Shown: piece after piece, positions 16,941-26,183 of the stretch
How the letters are laid out: each line of letters begins with the position of its first letter
Numbering within the stretch: the stretch's first letter is position 1
DNA from: Roseiarcus sp037446355
Lineage (GTDB): Bacteria; Pseudomonadota; Alphaproteobacteria; Rhizobiales; Beijerinckiaceae
Assembly (NCBI GenBank): GCA_037446355.1
Contig: JBBIIT010000014.1
Location: 1 to 64,000, forward strand
Direction: 5' to 3'
DNA: 64,000 nt
Made by a program: the position numbers and the translations under genes
The notes under the pieces: model-generated
Seen by the model: only the letters and a program-made list of their open reading frames with translations
Databases searched by the model: none
What the model was told of the DNA's origin: nothing

Positions 16941-17057
16941 GTGTGGAATCTCGCTCCGGGCGAGCAGACAGATCGTTCTTGATCGGCTGGTTGAAGCCGA
17001 CCAATCAATTCAAATCGAAAGGAAATACGGAACGCACCGCCCGTCGTTCCAATCCCG

Positions 17058-17609
17058 TCACATCTGCTCGACAGCCTTTACCTCGGGCAGGAAGTGTTTG
17101 AACAGGTTCTCGATGCCGTGCTTCAGCGTTGCGGTCGATGAGGGGCAGCCGGAGCACGCGCCCTTCATGCCGAGATAGACGATCCCGTCGCGAAAGCCCT
17201 TGAATACGATGTCGCCGCCGTCTCCGGCGACCGCAGGGCGCACGCGCGTTTCCAACAGCTCCTTGATCGTCTCCACAATCTCCGTATCCTCGGCGTGGAA
17301 GAACTCCTGCGCCGCCGCCGCGCTCGCGCCGGTCAGGACCGGCTCGCCGGAGAGGAAGAACTCGGTGACGACGCCGAGCACGGCGGGACGCAGATGCTGC
17401 CATTCGCCTTCGGATTTGGTCACAGAGATGAAGTCGGGCGCGAAGAACACGCCGCTGACGCCCGGCAATTCCATCAAGGCCTTGGCGAGCGGCGAACGCT
17501 CGGCTTGCGCGGCGTCAAGCGCCTCAAAGGTGCCGGCGGCGAGCACCTCGCGGCCGGGCAGGAATTTGAGCGTCGCCGGATTCGGGGTGGCTTCGGTCTG
17601 GATGAACAT
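17058..17609 (-). CDS. nfuA: Fe-S scaffold/carrier NfuA-type protein
   Basis: 183 residues with the two-domain Nfu layout: N-terminal Nfu_N domain (MFIQTEATPNPATLKFLPG) and C-terminal NifU-like domain with the CSGCPSS motif, whose two Cys bridge a [4Fe-4S] cluster in a homodimer. It delivers clusters to target enzymes. In-frame sequence upstream to 17633 is short and not conserved, so ATG 17609 is chosen. It is divergent from the sarcosine oxidase genes, with about 200 bp between. Confidence 0.9.
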   Translation of the reverse strand: MFIQTEATPNPATLKFLPGREVLAAGTFEALDAAQAERSPLAKALMELPGVSGVFFAPDFISVTKSEGEWQHLRPAVLGVVTEFFLSGEPVLTGASAAAAQEFFHAEDTEIVETIKELLETRVRPAVAGDGGDIVFKGFRDGIVYLGMKGACSGCPSSTATLKHGIENLFKHFLPEVKAVEQM

Positions 17610-17815
17610 GCGTCGCGGTCCCACTGAAGGCATTGCGCCTTAGATAAGCGCGCGGGCGGGGCGGCGCAATGGGGCGGGGCCGCCGACGCGCCTATCTCAT
17701 TTCCTGTCCTGCCGTGTCGAAAATGCGATTTCCCGACGAAGCGAATGGGCGCTACATCTGCGCGCGGAGACACACCCGAAATGTCCGATTCCTTTCATCC
17801 CCTCGGAAGCGCGCG

Positions 17816-20806
17816 ATGAGCGGGGCGCTTCGCACATCCAGGGGCGGCCGCGTGGATCGCGCGCGGCCGGTCTCGTTCACTTTCGACGGCAAGGCCTACG
17901 CAGGGCTGGCTGGCGACACGCTAGCGACGGCGCTGATCGCCAACGGCGTGCATCTGATGGGGCGCTCTTTCAAATATCATCGCCCCCGCGGGGCCATTTC
18001 GCTCGGGTCCGACGAGCCGAACGCGCTGGTGAGCGTCGACGCCGGTCGGGGCCGCGTCACCCCCAATCTGCGCGCGACCCAGGTCGAACTTTATGAAGGC
18101 CTGACAGCGCGTTCGCAAAACGCTTGGCCCTCGCTCGAATGGGACGCGATGGCCCTCAACGGCCTCTTCTCGCCGCTGTTCGCCTCCGGTTTTTACTACA
18201 AGACGTTCATGCAGCCGCGCGGCGCCTGGGAGAAGCTCTATGAGCCGGTGATCCGCCGCGCCGCCGGCCTCGGCCTCGCGCCGACCGAGCCCGACGCCGA
18301 TCGCTACGCCTTCGAGATCAGGCATTGCGAGGTCGCGGTCGTCGGCGCCGGTCCGGCCGGCCTGGCGGCGGCTCTCAGCGCGGCGCGGGCGGGCGTCCGC
18401 GTCGTCCTCTTCGATGAGCAGGCGGAGCTCGGCGGCTCGCTGCTGGGCGACGTGGATACGACGATCGACGGCAAGAGCGCGAGCGACTGGCTCGCCCACG
18501 CGCTCGCCGAGCTTGCCGCGTCGGCGCGCGTCACGCTGCTGCCGCGCACGCAAGTGTTCGGCTATTACGCGCAGAATTTTCTCGCCGCCGAGCAGAGACT
18601 GACCGACCATCTCGCCGCGCCCGATCCGCGTCTGGCGCGCGAACGCCTTTGGCAAGTGCGCGCCAGGCAAGTCGTGCTGGCTACCGGCGCACACGAGCGG
18701 CCGCTGGTGTTCCCCGACAATGACCGTCCGGGGATCATGCTCGCCGAATCCGCGCGACTGTTGGCGACGCGTTTTGGCGTGAGGCCGGGGCGGCGGATCG
18801 TCGTGGCGACCTCGCACGACGGCGCCTATCGCGCCGCGCTCGATCTGGCCGCCGCCGGCTGCGAGATCGCCGCCATCGTCGACTCGCGCGCCGAGGCGAA
18901 CGGGCCGTTGCCTGAAGCCGCGCGCAAAGCGGGGCTGCGTGTCGAGACTCAGGCGGCGATCCTTGGCTCCAAGGGCGGCCTGCGCGTCACCCACGCGCTG
19001 ATCGCACGGCTTTGGGGCGATGGGCGGCCGGGCCGGCCCGAACCGATCGCCTGCGACTTCATCGCGATGAGCGGCGGCTGGACGCCGAGCCTGCATCTGT
19101 TCTCGCAGTCGCGCGGTAAACTCGTTTTCGACGAGGCGGCGCAAACCTTCCTGCCGGGCGCGCCCGCGCAGGCGCAATGCAGCGTCGGCGCCTGCCACGG
19201 CGTGTTCGATCTGGCGAGCGCGCTCGCCGAAGGCGCGCGCGCAGGCGCCGAAGCCGCGGGCGCCGCGCCCGGTGAGGCGTCGCGCGTCGAGGGAACCCTG
19301 CCGGCCACGGGCGGAACTCTCGGCGTGGTCGCGCCTATGGCCGACTCTGCGCTCTCCAAGGCCTTCGTCGACTTTCAGAACGACGTCACCGCGCGCGACA
19401 TTCGTCTCGCCGCGCGCGAGGGGATGCGCTCGATTGAGCATATCAAACGCTACACCACGACCGGCATGGCGACCGATCAGGGCAAGAGCTCGAACATGAA
19501 CGCGCTCGCTATCGCCGCCGAGGCGCTCGCAAAGCCGATCGTCGAAGTCGGTCTGACGACGTTCCGGCCGCCCTATACGCCGGTGACTTTCGGCGTATTC
19601 GCTGGCCTCTCGAAACACGGAATGTTCGATCCGGTGCGCGAGACGCCGATGCATTCCTGGTTCGCCGCCAAAGGCGCGGCCTTCGAGGAGGCAGGCCTCT
19701 GGAAGCGCACTTCGCGCGTGCCGCTGCCCGGTGAGAGCCATCGCGAAACCGTAGCCCGCGAAGTGCGAACGACGCGCGAGAAGGCCGGAATCATGGACGC
19801 CTCGACGCTCGGCAAGATCGAGGTCGTCGGCCCGGACGCGGCGGAGTTTCTCAATCGCCTCTATGTCAATTCCTATACCAAGCTCGGCGTCGGGCGCTGC
19901 CGTTACGGGTTGATGCTCAACGAAATGGGGTTCGTTTACGACGATGGCGTCGTGATGCGCCTCGCCGAGGACCGCTTCCATCTGACGACGACGACCGGCG
20001 GCGCCGCGCATGTGTTCGCGACGATGGAAGACTATCTGCAGACCGAATGGCCCGATCTGAAGGCGCGCTTCGCCTCGATCACCGAGCAATATGCGACGAT
20101 CGCCGTCAATGGCCCGCTGGCGCGGGAGATTCTCACGCCGTTGGTGACCGGCGTCGATCTTTCGCACGGGGCGTTTCCGCACATGAGCGTGCGCGAAGGT
20201 TTCATTTGCGGCGCGCCGACGCGGCTCGCGCGCGTCAGCTTCACCGGCGAGATCGGCTTCGAAGTCAACGTCCCCAGCGACTACGGACTCGAAGTGCTCG
20301 AGGCGGTCTGGGCCGAGGGTGAGAAGCGCGGCGCCTGCGCCTATGGCCTCGACGCGCTGCATCTGTTGCGCGCGGAAAAGGGTTTCATCATCGTCGGCCA
20401 GGACACCGACGGCACGGTGACGCCCGACGACCTCGGCATGGGCAAGATGGTTGGCATGGCCAAGTCCGATTTCGTCGGCAAGCGCTCGCTTGGACTCGCC
20501 GATCTCAAGCGCTCCGGGCGCAAGCAACTGGTCGGACTGCTCAGCGAGGACGCGCAATTCGTCGCCGACGAAGGCGCGCAGATTGTCGCCGACGCTCAAC
20601 CTGCACGGGGCGCGCGTTCGCTCGGCCATGTCACTTCGTCTTACATGAGTCCGACGTTGGGGCGCTCGTTCGCGATGGCGCTGGTCAATGATGGACGCGC
20701 GAGGCTCGGCCAGACTCTTTACGCGACCACCATGGATGCGCCGCGTGCGATGAAAGTGGTCGAGCCCATGTTCTACGACAGGGAGGGCAAGCGCCTTGAC
20801 GCCTGA
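17816..20806 (+). CDS. soxA: Sarcosine oxidase alpha subunit (SoxA/MgdC family)
   Basis: 996 residues, full length for the family. N-terminal ferredoxin-like domain (SFTFDGKAYAGLAGDTLATALIANG), a GAGPAGLAAALSAARAG dinucleotide-binding site near residue 180, and a C-terminal GcvT-like folate-binding half (from about residue 590) ending in FYDREGKRLDA. The alpha subunit of heterotetrameric sarcosine oxidase helps pass the C1 unit of sarcosine to tetrahydrofolate; N-methylglutamate dehydrogenase MgdC is a homologue and cannot be excluded. The beta and delta genes that normally precede it are absent. A 23-codon frame upstream overlaps the start as ATGA. Confidence 0.85.
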   Translation: MSGALRTSRGGRVDRARPVSFTFDGKAYAGLAGDTLATALIANGVHLMGRSFKYHRPRGAISLGSDEPNALVSVDAGRGRVTPNLRATQVELYEGLTARSQNAWPSLEWDAMALNGLFSPLFASGFYYKTFMQPRGAWEKLYEPVIRRAAGLGLAPTEPDADRYAFEIRHCEVAVVGAGPAGLAAALSAARAGVRVVLFDEQAELGGSLLGDVDTTIDGKSASDWLAHALAELAASARVTLLPRTQVFGYYAQNFLAAEQRLTDHLAAPDPRLARERLWQVRARQVVLATGAHERPLVFPDNDRPGIMLAESARLLATRFGVRPGRRIVVATSHDGAYRAALDLAAAGCEIAAIVDSRAEANGPLPEAARKAGLRVETQAAILGSKGGLRVTHALIARLWGDGRPGRPEPIACDFIAMSGGWTPSLHLFSQSRGKLVFDEAAQTFLPGAPAQAQCSVGACHGVFDLASALAEGARAGAEAAGAAPGEASRVEGTLPATGGTLGVVAPMADSALSKAFVDFQNDVTARDIRLAAREGMRSIEHIKRYTTTGMATDQGKSSNMNALAIAAEALAKPIVEVGLTTFRPPYTPVTFGVFAGLSKHGMFDPVRETPMHSWFAAKGAAFEEAGLWKRTSRVPLPGESHRETVAREVRTTREKAGIMDASTLGKIEVVGPDAAEFLNRLYVNSYTKLGVGRCRYGLMLNEMGFVYDDGVVMRLAEDRFHLTTTTGGAAHVFATMEDYLQTEWPDLKARFASITEQYATIAVNGPLAREILTPLVTGVDLSHGAFPHMSVREGFICGAPTRLARVSFTGEIGFEVNVPSDYGLEVLEAVWAEGEKRGACAYGLDALHLLRAEKGFIIVGQDTDGTVTPDDLGMGKMVGMAKSDFVGKRSLGLADLKRSGRKQLVGLLSEDAQFVADEGAQIVADAQPARGARSLGHVTSSYMSPTLGRSFAMALVNDGRARLGQTLYATTMDAPRAMKVVEPMFYDREGKRLDA

Positions 20807-21362
20807 CGCGGCTCGCCGCTCGCCGTTGCAAGGGCGAGCGCTCCCCAATTCCGATCGAGCGCGCGTGAAGGAACTGCCGTTCGCGGCGCGCTTCCTTCTG
20901 CGCGGCGGCGCCGAAGTCGTTGATCCGGTCGCCACAGCTTTCGGCGTCGCGCCGCCGACGCGGCCGGTGGGTTCGGCGAGCGAAGGCGTGCGCGCCGTGT
21001 TGTGGCTCGGCCCCGACGAGTGGCTGCTGATCGCCGAGGATGCGGACGCGCTGCCCCTCGGCGCCGAGCTGGAATCCGCACTCGCTGGCGTGTTTCATGC
21101 GCTCGTCGATGTCTCGCATCGGCAGGTCGCGCTCGAAGTCACAGGGCCGGGCGCCGAACGTCTGCTCGGCGCCGCCGTTCCGCTCGATCTCGATCCTGCC
21201 GCGTTTCCGGTCGGCATGGCGACGCGCACGCTGTTGATGAAAGCGGAGATCACTCTGTGGCGGCGCGAGCCCGAGCGTTTCCGGTTGGAGACGCTGCGCT
21301 CTTTCAGCCCCTATGTCGCCGCAGTGCTGACGCAGGCTGCGCGGGATCAGGAAATCGGCTGA
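20796..21362 (+). CDS. soxG: Sarcosine oxidase gamma subunit
   Basis: 188 residues of the SoxG/MgdD family: VLWLGPDEWLL, HALVDVSHRQVALEVTGPGAERLL and PVGMATRTLLMKAEITLWR are typical. The family is GcvT-related and completes the heterotetramer with alpha, beta and delta subunits. The start is TTG 20796, overlapping the end of soxA by 11 bp, with GGGAGGGC about 8 nt before it. The next gene, sdaA, follows after 21 bp. Confidence 0.85.
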   Translation: MTPDAARRSPLQGRALPNSDRARVKELPFAARFLLRGGAEVVDPVATAFGVAPPTRPVGSASEGVRAVLWLGPDEWLLIAEDADALPLGAELESALAGVFHALVDVSHRQVALEVTGPGAERLLGAAVPLDLDPAAFPVGMATRTLLMKAEITLWRREPERFRLETLRSFSPYVAAVLTQAARDQEIG

Positions 21363-21383
21363 AGCGAAGTTCGGAGGCGGCCC

Positions 21384-22742
21384 GTGATCAGCGTTTTCGA
21401 GCTTTTCAAGATCGGCGTCGGACCTTCGTCATCGCATACGGTCGGGCCGATGAAGGCGGCGGCGGCGTTCGCGCGCAACGCCGCCGACGCCAAGGCCGCG
21501 GGCGTGAAAGTGACGCTATTCGGCTCACTCGCCTTTACCGGAAAGGGCCACGCCACCGACCGCGCCGTTCTGCTCGGCCTGGCCGGCGAGGCGCCCGATA
21601 CCGTCGATCCCGACCGCGCTGAAACCCTTATCGATGAAGCCGCGCGCGAACACAAGTTGCCGCTCGCCGGCCGGCGGCCAATCGAATTCGATCCGGCGAC
21701 CGACATAGGATTCGATTTCGTCACCGCGCCGCCGCATCATCCCAACACGATGACCTTCGCGGCTTTCGACGCTGGCGGCGCGAAGCTTTTTGAGGAGACC
21801 TGGCTCTCCATTGGCGGCGGGTTCATTTTGCGCGGTGGCGACGTGGCGGCGCAGACGGGGGCGGGCGCGGCCTATCCGCATCCGTTTCGCGACGCCGCGA
21901 ACTTGCTGAAGGTCGCGGGTTCTCGCGGCCTGTCGATTTCCGATCTGATGCGGGCGAACGAGGCGGCCGTCTCAACGCCGGACGTTGTCGAGCGAAAGCT
22001 CGAAAACATTCTCGCGGCCATGTTCGCTTCCGTTGATCGCGGCCTGATGCGCGAGGGCGCGCTTCCCGGCGGGCTCCATGTGCGTCGGCGCGCCAAGGCG
22101 ATTTTCGAGCGACTCAATCGCGATGCGCGCCGCAACGCGCGCGCCGCGCACGAGATCATGGATTTCGTTTCGGTCTATGCGATGGCCGTCAACGAGGAGA
22201 ACGCGTCGGGCGGGCGCGTCGTCACGGCGCCGACCAACGGCGCCGCAGGCGTTATTCCGGCGACGCTGCGCTATTACCGGGACCATTGCGCCGATTCAAA
22301 CATGGCGGGCCTGAAGACCTTCTTGCTGACGGCGGCGGCGATCGGCGCCTTGTTCAAGATGAATGCGTCGATTTCGGGCGCCGAGGTCGGCTGTCAGGGC
22401 GAAGTCGGCGTCGCCTCGTCGATGGCGGCGGCCGGGCTCTGCGCCGCGCTCGGCGGCTCCAACGCGCAGATCGAGAATGCCGCCGAGATCGCGATGGAGC
22501 ATCATCTTGGCATGACCTGCGACCCGGTCGGCGGGCTCGTGCAAATCCCCTGCATCGAGCGCAACGCTTTTGGCGCCATCAAGGCCATCGCGGCGGCCTC
22601 GCTGGCGTTGCACGGCGATGGCAGCCACAAGGTTTCGCTCGACAGCGTCATCGCCACCATGCGCCAGACCGGCGCCGACATGCAGTCGAAGTACAAGGAG
22701 ACTTCGCTTGGCGGCCTCGCCGTAAATTTCGTCGAGTGCTGA
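21384..22742 (+). CDS. sdaA: L-serine ammonia-lyase (Fe-S, single chain)
   Basis: 452 residues, GTG start. The N-terminal regulatory/beta part begins VFELFKIGVGPSSSHTVGPM; the catalytic alpha part has the Cys for a [4Fe-4S] cluster in AEVGCQGEVGVASSMAAAGLC and GMTCDPVGGLVQIPC. It deaminates L-serine to pyruvate. Serine dehydratase next to sarcosine oxidase is a common arrangement, because sarcosine gives glycine and methylene-tetrahydrofolate, which combine to serine. Its 3' end lies 3 bp from that of fhs on the other strand. Confidence 0.93.
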   Translation: MISVFELFKIGVGPSSSHTVGPMKAAAAFARNAADAKAAGVKVTLFGSLAFTGKGHATDRAVLLGLAGEAPDTVDPDRAETLIDEAAREHKLPLAGRRPIEFDPATDIGFDFVTAPPHHPNTMTFAAFDAGGAKLFEETWLSIGGGFILRGGDVAAQTGAGAAYPHPFRDAANLLKVAGSRGLSISDLMRANEAAVSTPDVVERKLENILAAMFASVDRGLMREGALPGGLHVRRRAKAIFERLNRDARRNARAAHEIMDFVSVYAMAVNEENASGGRVVTAPTNGAAGVIPATLRYYRDHCADSNMAGLKTFLLTAAAIGALFKMNASISGAEVGCQGEVGVASSMAAAGLCAALGGSNAQIENAAEIAMEHHLGMTCDPVGGLVQIPCIERNAFGAIKAIAAASLALHGDGSHKVSLDSVIATMRQTGADMQSKYKETSLGGLAVNFVEC

Positions 22743-22745
22743 GGT

Positions 22746-24416
22746 TCAGAACAGGCCTTCGATCTGGCCGTCGACGACGCGAATGTGCTCGGCCGCGGGT
22801 ACGCGCGGCAGGCCCGGCATGGTCTGGATTTCGCCCATGAGCACGACGACGAAGCCCGCGCCCGCGCGCAGGCGCACATCGCGGATCGAGGCGATATGAC
22901 CGGTCGGCGCGCCGAGCAAAGTCGGATCGACCGTGAACGAATATTGAGTCTTGGCGACGCAGATCGGCAAGTGGCCATAGCCCGCGGCCTCGAGCTCGGC
23001 GAACTTTTTCTTGATGCTGTTGTCGGCGCCAATGTCGGCGGCGCGGTAAATCTCGCGCGCGATGGTTCGCGTCTTTTCGATCAGCGGCATTTCGTCGGGA
23101 TAGAGCGGCTTGAATTTATCCCCCGCGCCGTCGGCAAGGTGGACGACGGCGCGCGCGAGCGCCTCGGCGCCCTTCGATCCCTCGGCCCAGGATTGATTGA
23201 CGACCGCCTTGACGCCGCATTTCTCCCGCGCAATGCGTTGGATAAGTTGCAGCTCCGCCTCGGTGTCGGTGTCGAAGCGATTGATCGCCACCACGACGCC
23301 GACGCCGAATTTGCCGAGATTCTCGACGTGGCGTTCGAGATTGGCGACGCCTTGTTCCAGCGCGGCGAGGTTCTCCTTGGAGAGATCCGCCTTGGCGACG
23401 CCGCCGTTCATTTTCAACGCGCGGGCTGTCGCGACGAGGACGACCCCGGCGGGCTTCAGTCCGGCCTGTCGGCATTTGATGTCGAAGAACTTCTCCGCGC
23501 CGAGATCGGCGCCGAAACCGGCTTCGGTGACGACGTAATCGGCGAGCCGCAGCGCCGTGCGCGTCGCGACGACCGAGTTGCAGCCATGGGCGATATTGGC
23601 GAACGGGCCGCCGTGGATCAGCGCCGGCGTGCCTTCGAGCGTCTGCACCAGATTGGGCTGCATTGCGCGCAGCAGCAGCGTCGCCATCGCCCCGGCGGCC
23701 TTGATGTCCCTGGCCGTGACCGGCTTTCTGCCCCGGGTGTAGGCGACGACCATGCGGCCCAGGCGTTCCTCTAACTCCTCGATCGTCTGGCTCAGGCAGA
23801 AAGAAGCCATCACTTCCGATGCGACGGTGATGTCGAAGCCATCCTCGCGCACGAATCCGTTAGCGACGCCGCCCTGGCCGACGGTGATCTCGCGCAGCGC
23901 GCGGTCGTTCATATCGAGCGCGCGTCGCCAGGCGATTCGGCGCGTGTCGATGTCGAGCGCGTTGCCCCAGTGAATGTGGTTGTCGATCATCGCCGCGAGC
24001 AAATTGTGCGCCGAGGTGATGGCGTGGAAGTCGCCGGTGAAATGGAGGTTGATCTCCTCCATCGGCACGACCTGCGCCAAGCCGCCGCCCGCCGCGCCAC
24101 CCTTCATGCCGAAGCAGGGACCGAGCGAGGGCTCGCGCAGGCAGATCGCCGCGCGCTTGCCGATGCGGCTGAGGCCGTCGCCGAGGCCGACCGTCGTCGT
24201 CGTCTTGCCCTCGCCGGCGGGAGTTGGGTTGATCGCGGTGACGAGGATCAGCTTGCCCTGTGGGCGATTCTCCAGTTTCGCGAGAAACTCCGCGTCGATC
24301 TTGGCGATGGAGTGGCCATAAGGGTGCAGCGCGGCTCGGGGAACGCCGAGCTTCGCGGCGATCACGCCGATCGCGGCGAGTTTCGCCTCGCGGGCGATTT
24401 CGATGTCGGGCTTCAT
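22746..24416 (-). CDS. fhs: Formate-tetrahydrofolate ligase
   Basis: 556 residues. The ATP-binding motif AINPTPAGEGKTTTTVGLGDGL lies near residue 50 and the family segment LREPSLGPCFGMKGGAAGGG near residue 90. It makes 10-formyl-tetrahydrofolate from formate and ATP; in serine-cycle methylotrophs this is the entry of C1 units into assimilation. ATG 24416 gives the usual N terminus (MKPDIEIAREA). It is convergent with soxA-soxG-sdaA, fitting a C1/serine region. Confidence 0.95.
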   Translation of the reverse strand: MKPDIEIAREAKLAAIGVIAAKLGVPRAALHPYGHSIAKIDAEFLAKLENRPQGKLILVTAINPTPAGEGKTTTTVGLGDGLSRIGKRAAICLREPSLGPCFGMKGGAAGGGLAQVVPMEEINLHFTGDFHAITSAHNLLAAMIDNHIHWGNALDIDTRRIAWRRALDMNDRALREITVGQGGVANGFVREDGFDITVASEVMASFCLSQTIEELEERLGRMVVAYTRGRKPVTARDIKAAGAMATLLLRAMQPNLVQTLEGTPALIHGGPFANIAHGCNSVVATRTALRLADYVVTEAGFGADLGAEKFFDIKCRQAGLKPAGVVLVATARALKMNGGVAKADLSKENLAALEQGVANLERHVENLGKFGVGVVVAINRFDTDTEAELQLIQRIAREKCGVKAVVNQSWAEGSKGAEALARAVVHLADGAGDKFKPLYPDEMPLIEKTRTIAREIYRAADIGADNSIKKKFAELEAAGYGHLPICVAKTQYSFTVDPTLLGAPTGHIASIRDVRLRAGAGFVVVLMGEIQTMPGLPRVPAAEHIRVVDGQIEGLF

Positions 24417-24546
24417 GTTACGGCTTCCCCAGCGCGGGGCCGGATCGGGCGCCCCTGGCGCCAGTAATGCCCTGACGGGGCGGCGCGGCGCAATCGGCTT
24501 GCGCGGGAACGGGACGGGGGGCGATCGACCACCATCCCCCGTGGCG

Positions 24547-26016
24547 CTATGTCCGCGCGCGCGCCTCGGCGAGCACGGGCGGCGGACGCGTCGTCGGCCA
24601 GTGGGTCGCCAGGTCGTAGGCATGAGCGAGTTTCAGCAATTCGAGTTCGCCATGATTCCGGCCGACGATCTGGATGCCCATCGGGAGGCCCTCGGCGCTG
24701 AAGCCTGCCGGCGCCGCGAGCGTCGGGCAGCCGGACATTGTCGCCGGGACGACGCACTGCATCCATTCGTGATAGCTTTCCATTTTGCGCCCCGCGATCT
24801 CGGTCGGCCAGGGCGTTTCAACGTCGAACGGAAACACCTGCGCTGTCGGCAATACGAAGAAATCGTAAATGTCGAAGAACCTGCGCACCGCTTGATGCCA
24901 TTGTGCGCGCACGAGCGAAGCGGCCGAAACATCGTAGGCGCTCAGCCTCATGCCGTTCTCGATTTCGTAGATCGCCTCGGGTTTGAGCAGCACGCGCTTG
25001 TCGGAGTCGCGGTAGTAATCGAGGAGGTTCGCTCCCACCTGCCAGAAGCGCAAAGTCTTGAAGGCGCGCCACAGCGCTGCAAGCGGGAAGTCGGGCCGAG
25101 CCTCCTCGACGACGCAGCCTAGGTCAGCAAAGACCTTCATCGCCGAGCGGCAGAGGTCGAGCACGCCGGGTTCGAGCGGCATTTCGCCGCCGTAGTCGCC
25201 GCAGAAGGCGATGCGCTTCCCGCGCACATCCGCTTCGAGCGGGCCGCGGAACGCCCGGCCGTCGCCCTCAAGGGAGAGCGGTTCGCGCGCGTCGTAGCCC
25301 GCCTGCACGGAAAACAGCAGCGCGAGATCGGCGACACTTCGCGCCATAGGCCCGAGCACGCCCATCGACGGCAGCCAGACGTCGCGCGCATCCGTGGGAA
25401 TGCGGCCGTAGCTCGGCCGGAGGCCGAAGACGTTGTTCCAGCCGGCCGGATTGCGAAGGCTGCCGCCGTAATCGCTGCCGTCGGCGAACGGGAGCATCCT
25501 CAGCGCTAGCGCGACCGCCGCGCCGCCGCTGCTGCCGCCCGCCGATCTCTCGGGATCGTAGGCGTTGCGGGTCGCGCCATATACGGGGTTGTAAGTGTGC
25601 GAGCCCAGGCCGAATTCGGGTGTATTGGTCTTGCCGATTATGATCGCGCCGGCCGCGCGTAACCGCTCAACCATCGCGCTGTCGGCGTCGGGAACGAAGT
25701 TCTTCAGGATCGGCGAGCCCATCGTCATCGGTAGTCCTTTGACGGGGGCCAGATCCTTGACCGCGACGGGCAGACCTTCGAGCGGCCCGCCCGCTTCGCC
25801 GCGCGCCAACTGCGCGTCGCGCCCGGCGGCTTCCGCGAGCAGGGCCGAGCTATCGCGCAGGGCGACTATAGCGTTGAAGGTCGGATTGAAAGCTTCGATG
25901 CGCGCGAGCGAGGCCTTCATCGCCTCGACGCAGGACACGCGCCGCCGAGCGATCTCTCGCGCGAGACTTCGCGCGTCCATTTCGGCGACGTCGTCGAAAG
26001 AAGACGCGGATTTCAT
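24547..26016 (-). CDS. Amidase signature family hydrolase
   Basis: 489 residues. The Ser-cisSer-Lys triad is visible: Lys in VAVKDLAPVKGLPMT (near residue 86), cis-Ser in SAGGSSGGAAVALA and the nucleophile Ser in GSDYGGSLRNPAG. Closest in style to general amidases rather than to GatA: GatB/GatC genes are not adjacent and the loop GSDYGGS is atypical for GatA. The substrate is unknown. The start ATG 26016 follows CGGGGGA. It sits 130 bp upstream of fhs on the same strand and is divergent from rfbB. Confidence 0.8.
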   Translation of the reverse strand: MKSASSFDDVAEMDARSLAREIARRRVSCVEAMKASLARIEAFNPTFNAIVALRDSSALLAEAAGRDAQLARGEAGGPLEGLPVAVKDLAPVKGLPMTMGSPILKNFVPDADSAMVERLRAAGAIIIGKTNTPEFGLGSHTYNPVYGATRNAYDPERSAGGSSGGAAVALALRMLPFADGSDYGGSLRNPAGWNNVFGLRPSYGRIPTDARDVWLPSMGVLGPMARSVADLALLFSVQAGYDAREPLSLEGDGRAFRGPLEADVRGKRIAFCGDYGGEMPLEPGVLDLCRSAMKVFADLGCVVEEARPDFPLAALWRAFKTLRFWQVGANLLDYYRDSDKRVLLKPEAIYEIENGMRLSAYDVSAASLVRAQWHQAVRRFFDIYDFFVLPTAQVFPFDVETPWPTEIAGRKMESYHEWMQCVVPATMSGCPTLAAPAGFSAEGLPMGIQIVGRNHGELELLKLAHAYDLATHWPTTRPPPVLAEARART

Positions 26017-26183
26017 TTGTGAATCCCCCGAAAATTGGCAAGTCGCCCGCAAGTTGATGATAGTATAGCTCAGATTTTTTTGCGCGGGGCTCGACGCAAC
26101 GAAAAATCGGCGGATGACCCAAGGCGCGGCCTATGGTAATCGCGCAGTACAGTCGCCTCGGGCGATTTTCGAGGCTTGGGCGA

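Larger units (their letters stand above)
16660..17057. other. Intergenic region of about 400 bp
   Basis: Lies between the heme-binding-like gene and the end of nfuA. Apart from the candidate 39-residue frame and the inverted repeat within it, I see no gene, tRNA or phage-like sequence. The part near 16660-16800 should carry the promoter of the heme-binding-like gene. Confidence 0.5.

Noticed and set aside
17921..20935. Very long open frame (about 1000 codons) antisense to soxA
   Set aside because: Basic, low-complexity translation without family motifs; a by-product of third-position GC bias opposite a real gene.
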